From positions 41,480-105,479 of the forward strand of contig JAHELS010000001.1 of NCBI GenBank assembly GCA_024644085.1: 64,000 nt of DNA, given 5' to 3'. Position numbers and translations under genes: made by a program. The DNA comes from Rhodopirellula sp. (lineage in GTDB: Bacteria > Planctomycetota > Planctomycetia > Pirellulales > Pirellulaceae). Every line of letters starts with the position of its first letter. The stretch's first letter is position 1. This document shows, one piece after another, positions 44,858 through 53,737 of this stretch. The notes under the pieces are model-generated. The model searched no databases. It was not told the origin of the DNA and was given only the letters and a program-made list of their open reading frames with translations.

Positions 44858-47800
44858 TTGGAGGGTACTTCGGTGACGTAAACGACGCCTTCGGCGCCCG
44901 GAACAAGCAAGCGGGTCCCTACCAACAACGGCGTTGCCGAGAGCGGCTGGCCGAGATCACTTTGCCCAACGAGTTGTCCGGATGTGGAATCGATCGCCAC
45001 CAACCAACCTGTCTTCCCTGCCAATACGATCGAGTTTCCGGCCATGATCGGTTCGCCCACCGGTGCCCCCGGCGGTAATTCAATTTCAAATTTCTCGGTT
45101 CCGTCGGCAGAGAAACCGCGGAGCATGTTGTCGCCGGTCTGAAGCAGCCCTATTTCGCCCGCAGAAACCGGACCCCAAATGACACGTCCGTCGAGTAGCG
45201 TCTTGAACTTCTCGTTCAGAGAAGCCATTTCGATACCGACAACAAAATCGGCAGCAGGACCCGATGTGGACGCAATCATCGTGTCCCCCACGCCGGCGGC
45301 CGGCCCCAACAATTCGTACTCCAGATCGCGCGACGCGAGCTCTCTAAGTTGCTCAGCAACGCGAATCCGATAAATTTTCTTTCGACTGTCAGCCACCACG
45401 ATCTGGTCCGGATCATCGGCCAACGGAATCGGGCGCGTCCAAGTCACTTTCCCCGCCGGATCACTGGCCGGCTGGAAGGGCGTCGCCGACACGGCGCCGG
45501 TACGCCAATCAATCAGAACGGCGCGACCAATGTCCAAGGGCACCAAGAGTCCACCGCCGGCGATGATGCCGCCGCCGCTCGGTTTCCCGGCGGGCAAGGA
45601 AATGGTCACCTGCCGCAAAAGTTCACGGTCTCGTTGCGGCTCGTAAACGATAAGCGATTTGCCATCGACCTGGTTCATCATCACGGCTCGAGTTTGATCG
45701 ATCTCGATCGGATTTTCAAAGTTGATCGCAACTAGCTTCGCACCCGGATTCTCGATCGGTCCGGTCGTCGAACCGGCCGCAAGCGCCGCCGCATCGAGCT
45801 CGAACAGCGCCGCAAGGCTGGTCACAACATGCAAACCCTTTCCGCCCGGCGCGGCCCGGAGCATCGTGACCGGTACTCCGACGTCGGTCCGCCAAATCTC
45901 TTCGCCCGTTTTCGGGTTCGCGGCAGTGACGCGGATGGCCGACGTGCCGCGCAGAACGCGCGCGTGCACCAGCGCGTCGTCGCTCGCGAACGGCTCGCCG
46001 ATAAAACTGTCAAGCTCGTGAATGCTCCAATCGCGTACCACACGACCCGTATTGATTTGCAACTCGTAGCGACCAATGCGAGTCCCGGTGATCCACATCT
46101 GGCTTCGCCCCACAGCCATCTGGGTCGCAGTGGGTTGTTCGTAGAACGCGGGAAGGGTTGCCGCGACAGTCACCTGATCCCGTTCAGCGGTGGGTTCGAT
46201 GTCAAGCACGGTCACTTCACCACGATCGGTCAGAACAATCAGCCGCCGACCCTGAATCACCGGTGGAACGCGAACGTTTCCGGTCAGCCGAAATGCCGGC
46301 TGGGCCGGTTTCATATTCTGACCCGTCTCGTCCACCCTCAGCACGTGCACATTCGCGTAATCCGTTGCAGCATTCTCGATGACAAATACGTGCCCCAACA
46401 GCGGGATTGGCGGAACGGTCACCGTGCCCTCGGCATGCCCAATGTAGTAGCTCTCGAGACAGGATCCATCACGTGTGTTGAGCAGGTACAAGTTGCTGTG
46501 GTCACCGGTCAGGTAGGCACGATTGGCTCGATCATCGATACCCGGGCCCGTTTCCAAGGGTTGTGGGATCTGCATCGCCCATTTGGAATCGCCGGAATCG
46601 GAGTCGACCGCGATCAACCTTCCCGACTCGGTGGATACGTAGATCTCATCGCCAACCGATATCGGCTGGCTGAATACTTCACCAATCTGGGACCGCCAGG
46701 CCACTTTCCCGTCCTGCTGCCCGCATCGAAACACTTCCAAGGAGGCCGATTCGCTGAGCAGGACACCGTTTTCAAGCCGCACCGGGGGCAGGTCCCTGGC
46801 ATAACCTACAAATTTTCGCCAACGCAGTTTTCCGCTCTCACCGTCGAACGCCAGAATCGATCCGCCAGCCCGAAAGTAAAGTGTTTCGCCTCGCAAATCA
46901 GGTGCGTTGCGGCCGGCGAGCGTCGTCAACACGATCGATTTCAACGCATCCCCCGCCGGCGCCTCGGTGAGGGTCTTGGGAAGGTTGGCCGAGGGCTTGA
47001 CCAACGTTTGCTGGATCTCGCTTGCCTTGTGGATCAGCGTCACGAGGCGTTCGTGATCATGGAGCTCGGGGAAGTCGCGCAACAAACTCATCCGTATCTC
47101 GTAAGCTGCCTTGGTATTTTTTTCATCGAGTGACTTGGACATCGAAGCTTCGGCCTCGTCGAGGCGAATGTTTCGATTGATATCGCGCTGGACGCGCGCC
47201 CGGGACTCCTCGACACTTTGAATCTGGCTGGCCAACGTCGTTTTCATCGAAGTTGGCATGTACAGCGGGTCGTCCATTAACTCGCGTTGTTCATCGAGCT
47301 TGTCGAGTAATTCCTGCTTCTTCGGCGTTTCGTCGGCGCGGGCGGCCGAGGCGGCAAGGTTCGCAGCAATTTCAACCAATAGCGCCGCCAGGTTGCCGCG
47401 TTCCTCATTCATCCCCTCCTCCTGGGCGATCACCGGCAGCTTCTCTTTGGCCAGATCCACTGCCTGCCACGGTTCCTGTTTGAACTGTGCCGCCTTGTAG
47501 AGTTCGGTCATCGTCACGCGAGTCCGGGCCAGCGACGAGTACTGGTGTTCCTCGCCGAACTTGTTCAGAAAACTCACGTACATGTCCTGCGCAGCCTGGT
47601 AATTCTGCTGTTCGTACAACTTTTCCGCCTCAGCGGCGAATTCATCCGCGTTCTCGCGGGACAGCACAAACCAGATTCCCAGACCGGTCAGCACCAGCAG
47701 GGCGATGATGAAGAGGTACCCGTAAATCTTGAACGAGTCCCAAACCGACTTTTCCGGATCGGGCTTCTTTCGCGATGGGCGCGGTCGGTCTGGCGGCGGC

Positions 47801-48204
47801 TGGTCGGCTTCGACCGCCTCGACCGGCACTGCTTCCACGGCGACCGGTTCGGCCTCGTACACTTCGACCGGCTCAGCCTCGAACACGTCTACCGGCTGCG
47901 CCTCCTCGACTTCAACCACTTCCTCGGCATCATCGACCAACTCAATGTCATCAATCCCGGCGGTCAAGTCGGCGTCTTCATCGCTTGCGATTTCAGTTTC
48001 GTCGTATTCTCCACTGCGCAACTCGCCGATCAGCTTGGTCGCTTGGAAATGAGTCAGTTGCCCGTTATCAACCAGCAACTTGGCGACGGCCTCGGGCGTG
48101 ACACGGGTCCCGCCCTGTTCAAGCTGCTCCCGCAGAGCTTCGATGATCTCCTGGTCGAGCAACCCGAGTCGCTCCAGTCGGTCGATCAATTCGTTTGCAA
48201 GCAT
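44854..48204 (-). CDS. Membrane-anchored PQQ-type beta-propeller protein with TPR-like helices
   Basis: This 1116-residue protein starts with a helical segment (about 1-65, AKLLVDNGQLTHFQATKLIG) found at the front of several planctomycete multi-domain proteins. An acidic Glu/Val/Ala/Pro linker (75-150), one membrane span (about 163-185, IYGYLFIIALLVLTGLGIWFVL), and a helical TPR-like region (190-330, AEKLYEQQNYQAAQDMYVSFL) follow. The C-terminal ~700 residues are a PQQ-like/pyrrolo-quinoline beta-propeller with repeated W-containing blades (LAFDGESGKLRWRKFVG, ISVGDEIYVSTESGRLIAVDSDSGDSKWAM). The propeller is outside the cytoplasm and may bind protein or ligand. The stop overlaps the next start by 4 bp. 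Confidence 0.85.
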   Translation of the reverse strand: MLANELIDRLERLGLLDQEIIEALREQLEQGGTRVTPEAVAKLLVDNGQLTHFQATKLIGELRSGEYDETEIASDEDADLTAGIDDIELVDDAEEVVEVEEAQPVDVFEAEPVEVYEAEPVAVEAVPVEAVEADQPPPDRPRPSRKKPDPEKSVWDSFKIYGYLFIIALLVLTGLGIWFVLSRENADEFAAEAEKLYEQQNYQAAQDMYVSFLNKFGEEHQYSSLARTRVTMTELYKAAQFKQEPWQAVDLAKEKLPVIAQEEGMNEERGNLAALLVEIAANLAASAARADETPKKQELLDKLDEQRELMDDPLYMPTSMKTTLASQIQSVEESRARVQRDINRNIRLDEAEASMSKSLDEKNTKAAYEIRMSLLRDFPELHDHERLVTLIHKASEIQQTLVKPSANLPKTLTEAPAGDALKSIVLTTLAGRNAPDLRGETLYFRAGGSILAFDGESGKLRWRKFVGYARDLPPVRLENGVLLSESASLEVFRCGQQDGKVAWRSQIGEVFSQPISVGDEIYVSTESGRLIAVDSDSGDSKWAMQIPQPLETGPGIDDRANRAYLTGDHSNLYLLNTRDGSCLESYYIGHAEGTVTVPPIPLLGHVFVIENAATDYANVHVLRVDETGQNMKPAQPAFRLTGNVRVPPVIQGRRLIVLTDRGEVTVLDIEPTAERDQVTVAATLPAFYEQPTATQMAVGRSQMWITGTRIGRYELQINTGRVVRDWSIHELDSFIGEPFASDDALVHARVLRGTSAIRVTAANPKTGEEIWRTDVGVPVTMLRAAPGGKGLHVVTSLAALFELDAAALAAGSTTGPIENPGAKLVAINFENPIEIDQTRAVMMNQVDGKSLIVYEPQRDRELLRQVTISLPAGKPSGGGIIAGGGLLVPLDIGRAVLIDWRTGAVSATPFQPASDPAGKVTWTRPIPLADDPDQIVVADSRKKIYRIRVAEQLRELASRDLEYELLGPAAGVGDTMIASTSGPAADFVVGIEMASLNEKFKTLLDGRVIWGPVSAGEIGLLQTGDNMLRGFSADGTEKFEIELPPGAPVGEPIMAGNSIVLAGKTGWLVAIDSTSGQLVGQSDLGQPLSATPLLVGTRLLVPGAEGVVYVTEVPSK

Positions 48205-48291
48205 GTTATTTGTAAGTCTTCAAGAAATGAATGAGGTTCGGTTCAACAGAACACGTCGCGGGCATCCGTAGCGCAGCGGGGTGGAGATGGA

Positions 48292-49032
48292 CTAGTCGAA
48301 TTCTTCAACCTGCATGACTTCCAACTCGGCGTACCCCGCGATCGTCCCCGCATCCATTGCATCAACCATCGAACGCAACTTTGCCAACTCGTGGACTTTC
48401 ACGACCAACCGCATGCCACTGGTGTTCCCGCTGATCGCGTCCTTGAGGGCAGTGATCAGGTTTTGCTTGCCCGGCGTTTCTCGTTCCCAATCGGGCGCCA
48501 TCACGAGAAAGGATCCAAACTCGTCCACCTGGACCTCGACCATGTCCAGATCTTCGGATTCTTCCTCAACCACCGAGGTGCTCGGGGCGTCGGTTTGTTG
48601 TCGCGGCATTTCGATCGACTTCTGCAAACTGAACGCCGCCGTGACCATGAAGAAAATCAGCAGCAGGAACGTGACGTCGACCATCGGCGTCATGTCCATC
48701 TCTTCCTCGGGACGGGCTTTGCGCGGCAGGACCTCGTCGTCTTCATCCTCATCGGGAACGATCAAGGTCGGTGCGACGGGGACCGCCTGGACCGGTGCCG
48801 GCCGCGCAGGCGATTGGGGGTCGGTCACCAATTCAACGGGCACGACAACAGGCGCCGCCTCGACGACCTCGGCCTCTTCGACGTCCTGCTGGGAGGATCC
48901 GCTGAGCTCGACATCCGATTCGGGGACATGCACCGCGGTGTCACAGTTGGGGCAGCGCACGCGTCGCCCGGCCAACCGATTGTTGACGTGGTGGACAGTC
49001 CCGCATTGGACACAAGTGAGTTCAATTGACAT
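48292..49032 (-). CDS. ExbD/TolR-type protein with N-terminal zinc ribbon
   Basis: This 246-residue protein fuses a zinc ribbon (residues 5-40: CVQC at 7-10 and CPNC at 27-30, with HHVNNRLAGRRVRC between) to an ExbD domain through an acidic/proline linker (40-110). The membrane span (about 115-135, DMTPMVDVTFLLLIFFMVTA) has the proton-binding Asp at the usual place. The C-terminal outer domain (150-246) follows the ExbD fold. The zinc ribbon would lie in the cytoplasm, where it could bind nucleic acid or protein. It is third of three ExbD genes and closest to the beta-propeller. Confidence 0.88.
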   Translation of the reverse strand: MSIELTCVQCGTVHHVNNRLAGRRVRCPNCDTAVHVPESDVELSGSSQQDVEEAEVVEAAPVVVPVELVTDPQSPARPAPVQAVPVAPTLIVPDEDEDDEVLPRKARPEEEMDMTPMVDVTFLLLIFFMVTAAFSLQKSIEMPRQQTDAPSTSVVEEESEDLDMVEVQVDEFGSFLVMAPDWERETPGKQNLITALKDAISGNTSGMRLVVKVHELAKLRSMVDAMDAGTIAGYAELEVMQVEEFD

Positions 49033-49067
49033 GAGGCTGGATCAAGATTTCCTGTCGTGAGTGCTTT

Positions 49068-49508
49068 TCAAAGACGATCGAGTTGGGTTACCTGGATGTC
49101 GGCCAGGCCCGCGGTCACGGCGGAATCCATGGCATCAACGAGAGAGCTGAGCCGCGCCGAATCGTGGACGTCGATCGAAAGTCGCAAGTCATCGGCCGAT
49201 TCCTCGCGCGCTTGCCGCAGCGCGGCAACCAAATTCTGTTTCCCCGGTGTTTCCAATTCCCAGGCGGGCGTCATCACGAGGAAACCTCCGAACTGGTCAA
49301 CCTCCAATCGCACCAATGGCTTTTCATCAAGAATTTCGGGCCGAGTCGAAACTTCCGATTGACGAGTCGGGATTTCGATCGATCTTTGAAGCTGAAACGA
49401 AGCGGTCACCATGAAAAAGATCAGCAGAAGAAACGTGACATCAACCATTGATGTCATGTCGAGATCACGCTGGGCGTTTGAACCGCGAGTGAAAGCAGTG
49501 CCGCTCAT
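49068..49508 (-). CDS. ExbD/TolR-type protein
   Basis: This 146-residue ExbD-like protein has a short cytoplasmic N-terminus, a membrane span (about 20-40, DMTSMVDVTFLLLIFFMVTA) with the conserved Asp, and an outer domain related to that of the zinc-ribbon ExbD (matching QFGGFLVMTP, PGKQNLVAALRQA and LVDAMDSAVTAGLADIQV). The two therefore look like paralogues derived by duplication. The start overlaps the previous stop by 4 bp (ATGA). Confidence 0.92.
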   Translation of the reverse strand: MSGTAFTRGSNAQRDLDMTSMVDVTFLLLIFFMVTASFQLQRSIEIPTRQSEVSTRPEILDEKPLVRLEVDQFGGFLVMTPAWELETPGKQNLVAALRQAREESADDLRLSIDVHDSARLSSLVDAMDSAVTAGLADIQVTQLDRL

Positions 49509-50047
49509 AATTCCTTGACCGCAATGTAGGTTGAATCGAGATCCTCGAACGCGTCGCCGATGATCTTTTGAATCCGCGTCACCTGGCCCACTTTCACTTC
49601 GCCATCACCAAAGAGCATGACGTGTTGCTTGCTCGCCCCCAGCGACCGCTCCAACTCGGATGTGATGTATTCAATGATCTCGGAGGCCTGGGCATCTTCG
49701 TCGCTGCTGAATTCCGATCCATCCATCCGCGAGAGGATCACACGGTCCTCGCCTGCCGGGTTGATGAAGATGACCGCTGAATTTTTGGCGGAGATCGCCA
49801 AACCGTTGTCCGCCTCGGGAATCTGGCCAATCTTGGTTGGGTCCATCGTGGAACAGACAATGAAGAAAATCAGCAGCAGAAACGTGATATCGATCATCGG
49901 GGTGATATCCATCTCGTCGTCCTCGCGTTTTTTGCGAGGCAACTCGAAATCTTCTTCCTCGGGATCAATCGTTTCCAGTTCGTCGTTCATCGATTTACCT
50001 GCATAGGGATCACCATCGGCGATTTGAACGTTGCGACCACGCGTCAC
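49505..50047 (-). CDS. ExbD/TolR-type protein, divergent copy
   Basis: This 180-residue ExbD-like protein has a cytoplasmic acidic N-terminus (1-40), a span (about 47-67, ITPMIDITFLLLIFFIVCST) with the proton-binding Asp, and an outer domain ending KIIGDAFEDLDSTYIAVKEL. It is less similar to the other two than they are to each other. The start overlaps the ExbB stop by 4 bp (ATGA); an internal ATG at residue 20 (MNDELET) is a less likely start. Confidence 0.92.
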   Translation of the reverse strand: MTRGRNVQIADGDPYAGKSMNDELETIDPEEEDFELPRKKREDDEMDITPMIDITFLLLIFFIVCSTMDPTKIGQIPEADNGLAISAKNSAVIFINPAGEDRVILSRMDGSEFSSDEDAQASEIIEYITSELERSLGASKQHVMLFGDGEVKVGQVTRIQKIIGDAFEDLDSTYIAVKEL

Positions 50048-50754
50048 TCGAGCTTGTTATGCGCCGCCATCGGGTCGGCGGCAGGTCCGGCCGAGCGTCG
50101 ATCACCCTGGGGCGCCTTGGCAAGACTGTCGCGGAACACAGCCATGAAGCGCGCCAGCCCCGCGCCGACCAGGTCTTCCATTTTCGCGATCCGAATGTTG
50201 ACGTTGGCAACAAGGATCATCAACGGAATTGCAATTGCCAATCCACATGCCGTCGTGCGAAGCGCGATGTTGATGTCGTCGGCCAGCGCTGAGGGTTCGA
50301 CCGATTCGGCGGTTGCGAGGGTCTTGAAGGCTCCCATCATTCCAAACACCGTGCCGAACAACCCGATCATCGGCGCGCTCTTGATCACCGTGCTGACCCA
50401 ACTCAAGCGGTATTCCAGATCGCTCATCACGTCGCGCTGGAATCGGTCCATCACAAACTGGCGGGCCTTCTTGTAACCGAGCGACCGGTGATTGACCGCC
50501 AACTCGACGATCTGGGGAATCGCCCGAGGATCTCCGTCGCAATATTCCGCTGTCCCTTCGAAGTCGCCTGCCTCGAGCATCTGCTCGACGTCATCCATGA
50601 ACGCATCCTGTTGTTCCTCGTTCTTGAATCGCTTTTGATTGACGCGGGTCCAGACAATCACAATGCAATACAGTCCCCAAAGGGCGACCGATGCCAGTGC
50701 GAAGTACGTCCCATTGGAGATGATGTCGAACAGAGACATTTCGGCAACAAGCAT
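50044..50754 (-). CDS. ExbB/TolQ/MotA-type proton channel protein
   Basis: This 236-residue inner-membrane protein has a first span (about 14-32), a cytoplasmic domain (35-125), and the paired spans of the family around 127-150 (IKSAPMIGLFGTVFGMMGAF) and 170-192 (ALRTTACGLAIAIPLMILVANV). The conserved Thr in LFGTVFG and RTTACGL lines the channel. It couples proton flow to ExbD/TonB-type effectors. Both ends fit a single operon: 86 bp from the upstream single-span gene and overlapped by ExbD. Confidence 0.93.
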   Translation of the reverse strand: MLVAEMSLFDIISNGTYFALASVALWGLYCIVIVWTRVNQKRFKNEEQQDAFMDDVEQMLEAGDFEGTAEYCDGDPRAIPQIVELAVNHRSLGYKKARQFVMDRFQRDVMSDLEYRLSWVSTVIKSAPMIGLFGTVFGMMGAFKTLATAESVEPSALADDINIALRTTACGLAIAIPLMILVANVNIRIAKMEDLVGAGLARFMAVFRDSLAKAPQGDRRSAGPAADPMAAHNKLE

Positions 50755-50840
50755 CGTTGGTCAGATCCTAAAGGTGGTATGTCTGGAATTCTAATTTGCC
50801 GCCGGGGAGGCCCCTCACCGCGGCGACTCGCCCCGCCATT

Positions 50841-51788
50841 CTACTTTCGCGGCTTTCGGTAGCGTTGGCTGGTAACCTCAAACTTGTAACCGCTTCCATC
50901 CGGCTTGCTCTCGAAGACGGTTTTGGCGATCTCCGTGACCGAAGGGTGCCCCTTGGAGGCGGAATACTCCAACTCGATCTTGGCCAACAGGTTCTCGAGG
51001 TCCTTGGGAATGAATTTCAACATCTGTCGGTTGGGGAGCTGAATTCCCGCCTTCTGAAGCAATTGACGGTCAAATTGCATCAACGGGCTTGGGCTGGTCC
51101 ACATGAAGTACAGTCGTTTTTCCGACGTGGTATCCTCGATCCGACGCGTTTTGGGGCTGCCGGAAAGATTGTTGGCTACGTCCACACCCTGAATCGAGCC
51201 GCCGATCGCCCCCAATTCGATCTCGTAAAAATCGAGCTGGGTCGAGTACTCGCGAATGTCTTTGGCTTTGAAATTCAGCTGCCAACGCTCGAATCGTGGA
51301 ATGATGTCCTCGCCTTCGCCCTCGGGTCCCGGCGGACGCGAGTCGCCCGCACCCGTGCCAGAGGTCGTCGCAGTCGCCTGGGTATCGGTTGTGACCAACG
51401 ATGCCGCCACCGTGCTGACCGCGTCGGTTACCGCCTCGATCGTGTCTTGAAGGGTCGGCTCCATCAGCTCTTCCACTTCCTCTGCCCCGGGCGGTTCGAA
51501 ATCCCGCTCGAAACCTTCCGGATTCTCACCGCGGCCAGCCGGGTTTTCGATGATTGGTTCAATCGGCTGAGGAGGGAACGTCCAACGGCTGGTCAACCAA
51601 ATGATGAACAACATCAGCACGAAGGTGCCAATGAACAAAATCAATGCCATGAAGAAAGAGGTGAGGATATCAAAGCGGCTGATACGCAGCTTCTCGCGTT
51701 CAGCAACTCGCGGGTCTTTCGACTCACCGTCCTCATGCGCACCTGCCGCGTCCACGGTTTCTTCGTCGGGTTCGATAATCGAAGACAT
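50841..51788 (-). CDS. Single-span TonB-position protein of unknown family
   Basis: This 315-residue product starts MSSIIEPDEETVDAAG at 51788; the frame is open to 51941 but the upstream part overlaps the spacer before the toroid gene. A cytoplasmic acidic N-terminus (1-38) precedes one span (about 45-68, FFMALILFIGTFVLMLFIIWL), a Pro/Glu/Gly/Thr-rich linker (75-180), and a C-terminal soluble domain (185-315). This is the topology of TonB/TolA energy transducers, but no TonB C-terminal YP motif is visible. Placed between an exported protein and ExbB, it is the best candidate for the energised effector. Confidence 0.65.
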   Translation of the reverse strand: MSSIIEPDEETVDAAGAHEDGESKDPRVAEREKLRISRFDILTSFFMALILFIGTFVLMLFIIWLTSRWTFPPQPIEPIIENPAGRGENPEGFERDFEPPGAEEVEELMEPTLQDTIEAVTDAVSTVAASLVTTDTQATATTSGTGAGDSRPPGPEGEGEDIIPRFERWQLNFKAKDIREYSTQLDFYEIELGAIGGSIQGVDVANNLSGSPKTRRIEDTTSEKRLYFMWTSPSPLMQFDRQLLQKAGIQLPNRQMLKFIPKDLENLLAKIELEYSASKGHPSVTEIAKTVFESKPDGSGYKFEVTSQRYRKPRK

Positions 51789-51839
51789 CAAATGTCCTGG
51801 GGGCGATCTTGAGTTTCGTGCAATCGTTGGTTGGCTGGT

Positions 51840-51867
51840 AACCGTTCGCCGGCAACCGTTCGCCGGC
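51840..51867. repeat. Two perfect 14-bp tandem copies
   Basis: AACCGTTCGCCGGC is present at 51840-51853 and 51854-51867. It lies 14 bp past the stop (minus strand) of the toroid protein gene, between it and the TonB-position gene. Confidence 0.95.
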
Positions 51868-51880
51868 GCAGGTTTGCGTA

Positions 51881-53566
51881 TTAGAGATCGTAATCCAAAA
51901 AGACGTACTTCGGATTGACCGACCGGTACCAATCCCTCCACTCCTTTTGGGCCCGCTGGAGTTCCGCGAGTGTCGGTTCATCGGGCATACCGAAGCCGTC
52001 GAATTTGCGGCTGATGAACCTGAGTCCATCGCGTGCATAGCGCCGGACCGATGTATCGGGGTCGCTGAGGGCAAAGACCAGGGCTGGCACAACCCGAAGC
52101 TCGTCACTTTTGCCGAGCAGTCGGGCAGCGACGCGTCGAGCCTGCCAAGATTTGCTTCCTCGAACCAGACGCTCCAATCGGTCAAGCTGGGCGGCGCGGG
52201 CCGCGGGGTCCGTATCCAATTCCAAATCATCGGGAATCGACTTTCCCTCGGTTTCCCCTGCCCCATCCTGCTCAAGAAGGTCAAGCATTTCGGTGACCTG
52301 CGCGGCGACCGGACGCCCCTTGATCTGCGTGCCATCGACGCGGATATCGGTCGTGTCGCTGGGCAATCCATATCCCCCGGCAAGTGTTCCCGAGTTTGCC
52401 TGGGCGATCGCCTTTTGGGTACTTCGGACGAGGAACAGAATCGCGAACGCGGTCGCGATCGGCGGCGAAGCCGCAGTCTTGTCTTTGATCCCCCAGCCGC
52501 CCGAAACATCCTGGTTGCCACGAAGCTCCCTCACGCGTGAGTTGTACCATTCCGGTTCGAGTTCGTTCGAGCCGACCGCAAACTCGTAGAAACTCTCGAA
52601 TCGTTCGACCGAGTACATGGCGTAATAGTGCCACGTTTTCGTGTTGCGCGAATACGGCACACGACTTCGATAACCGTTCATCCGCGTGATGGCTCCTAGA
52701 ATCGCTTGCGGGCCAACTTTCGCGGCGCGTTTTCGCTGATCCGCAATCCCCGCTTCTTCGGCGACCTTGATCGCTTTGGGCATTCCCGGCAATAAACCTT
52801 CGGTGTTGGTTTTCTCTCGCCACATGCGGAAAAAATCGCCGGCGATCAGAATGCTACTGGCACCCGCCAGTGCCGTTGAGTGCGACATCGAAGCGGTACT
52901 TTGTTTCATCAAACCCGAACCGCCCGGGTCTTCGGCGCGGTAGGGCCACGCGCCACCGATATCCTGGACTCGCATCAACCACATGTGCGTTCGATTGACG
53001 ACGCCTTCGTTGACTGCGATTCCATTCTGGTCCATCGTCCACATGGCCAGGATGACGTACTGTGTCTGGGACGTATCGCCCTTGTCCTCACCCGGGTATC
53101 CGAATCCTCCGGTGGGCTGCTGCATGCCGAAGAGTCCATCCCGCAGTACCTCAATGTCAGCCTTGAACTCCTCGGCGCCTGCTTCACATAGCAAAAGAAT
53201 GCTGATCGAAACCTCGTAGGTACTTTTGTCGAAACTGCCGTTGCCCCGCTTCACCTGGCGACCTTCCTTACGGACATCGGCCGCCAACTGCCGGGCTCTG
53301 GCAACGCCCCGCTTCACCACCGCTGCACCGGTATCGTGTTCCGCCTTGAGATGGGCGTAAGCGATCACGACGGAGTGAAATTCTTCTCCTCCATGTCCGC
53401 TGCTTTTCCCAACTTCCGCGTCGTCGAGGCCCTCGAGGTACTTGATCCCCTTGCTCACCATCGCCTGGACTTCCGGCGACTCGGGGGTGTAGGCAGAAAC
53501 CGGCACGCCCATAGAAAGGCAAAACGCGAAAATAGACGCCAAGCACAACAGGGGACGCATGTTCAT
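51881..53566 (-). CDS. Exported alpha-toroid (prenyltransferase/squalene-cyclase-like repeat) protein with HEAT-like C-terminus
   Basis: The start at 53566 (MNMRPLLCLASIFAFCLSMG) gives a clear signal peptide; an ATG at 53587 adds seven residues. The 561-residue product has tandem helical repeats with terpenoid-cyclase-type motifs (QQPTGGFGYPG, QDIGGAWPYRAEDPGGSG, GNQDVSGGWGIKD), each a Gly/Gln/Trp turn of the alpha/alpha toroid. The final ~100 residues (LDRLERLVRGSKSWQARRVAARLLG, VVPALVFALSDPDTSVRRYARDGLR) resemble HEAT repeats. Export makes a role in lipid cyclisation unlikely; a binding or anchor role is more plausible. It is the first gene of the ExbB/ExbD block. Confidence 0.8.
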   Translation of the reverse strand: MNMRPLLCLASIFAFCLSMGVPVSAYTPESPEVQAMVSKGIKYLEGLDDAEVGKSSGHGGEEFHSVVIAYAHLKAEHDTGAAVVKRGVARARQLAADVRKEGRQVKRGNGSFDKSTYEVSISILLLCEAGAEEFKADIEVLRDGLFGMQQPTGGFGYPGEDKGDTSQTQYVILAMWTMDQNGIAVNEGVVNRTHMWLMRVQDIGGAWPYRAEDPGGSGLMKQSTASMSHSTALAGASSILIAGDFFRMWREKTNTEGLLPGMPKAIKVAEEAGIADQRKRAAKVGPQAILGAITRMNGYRSRVPYSRNTKTWHYYAMYSVERFESFYEFAVGSNELEPEWYNSRVRELRGNQDVSGGWGIKDKTAASPPIATAFAILFLVRSTQKAIAQANSGTLAGGYGLPSDTTDIRVDGTQIKGRPVAAQVTEMLDLLEQDGAGETEGKSIPDDLELDTDPAARAAQLDRLERLVRGSKSWQARRVAARLLGKSDELRVVPALVFALSDPDTSVRRYARDGLRFISRKFDGFGMPDEPTLAELQRAQKEWRDWYRSVNPKYVFLDYDL

Positions 53567-53737
53567 ATTCACCACAAATCTCCTCACACTTCCGAACCCT
53601 GTATGAAAAGTCGATCTCTAGCTCGGGATCCGAACAGCCATTTGGTGCCAGCAAACGACAATGTCCAGCGATATCACCGGATTATAGACACCCTGCGCCC
53701 TCTGCGGCCGACCGATCCCAATTCGCGGCTTCTCCGA

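Noticed and set aside
45829..47133. 434-residue plus-strand open frame opposite the beta-propeller gene
   Set aside because: No domain or signal; the minus strand has clear propeller repeats over the same bases.
50796..51812. 338-residue plus-strand open frame over the TonB-position gene
   Set aside because: Antisense to a gene with a clear membrane span and operon context; Arg-rich shadow translation.
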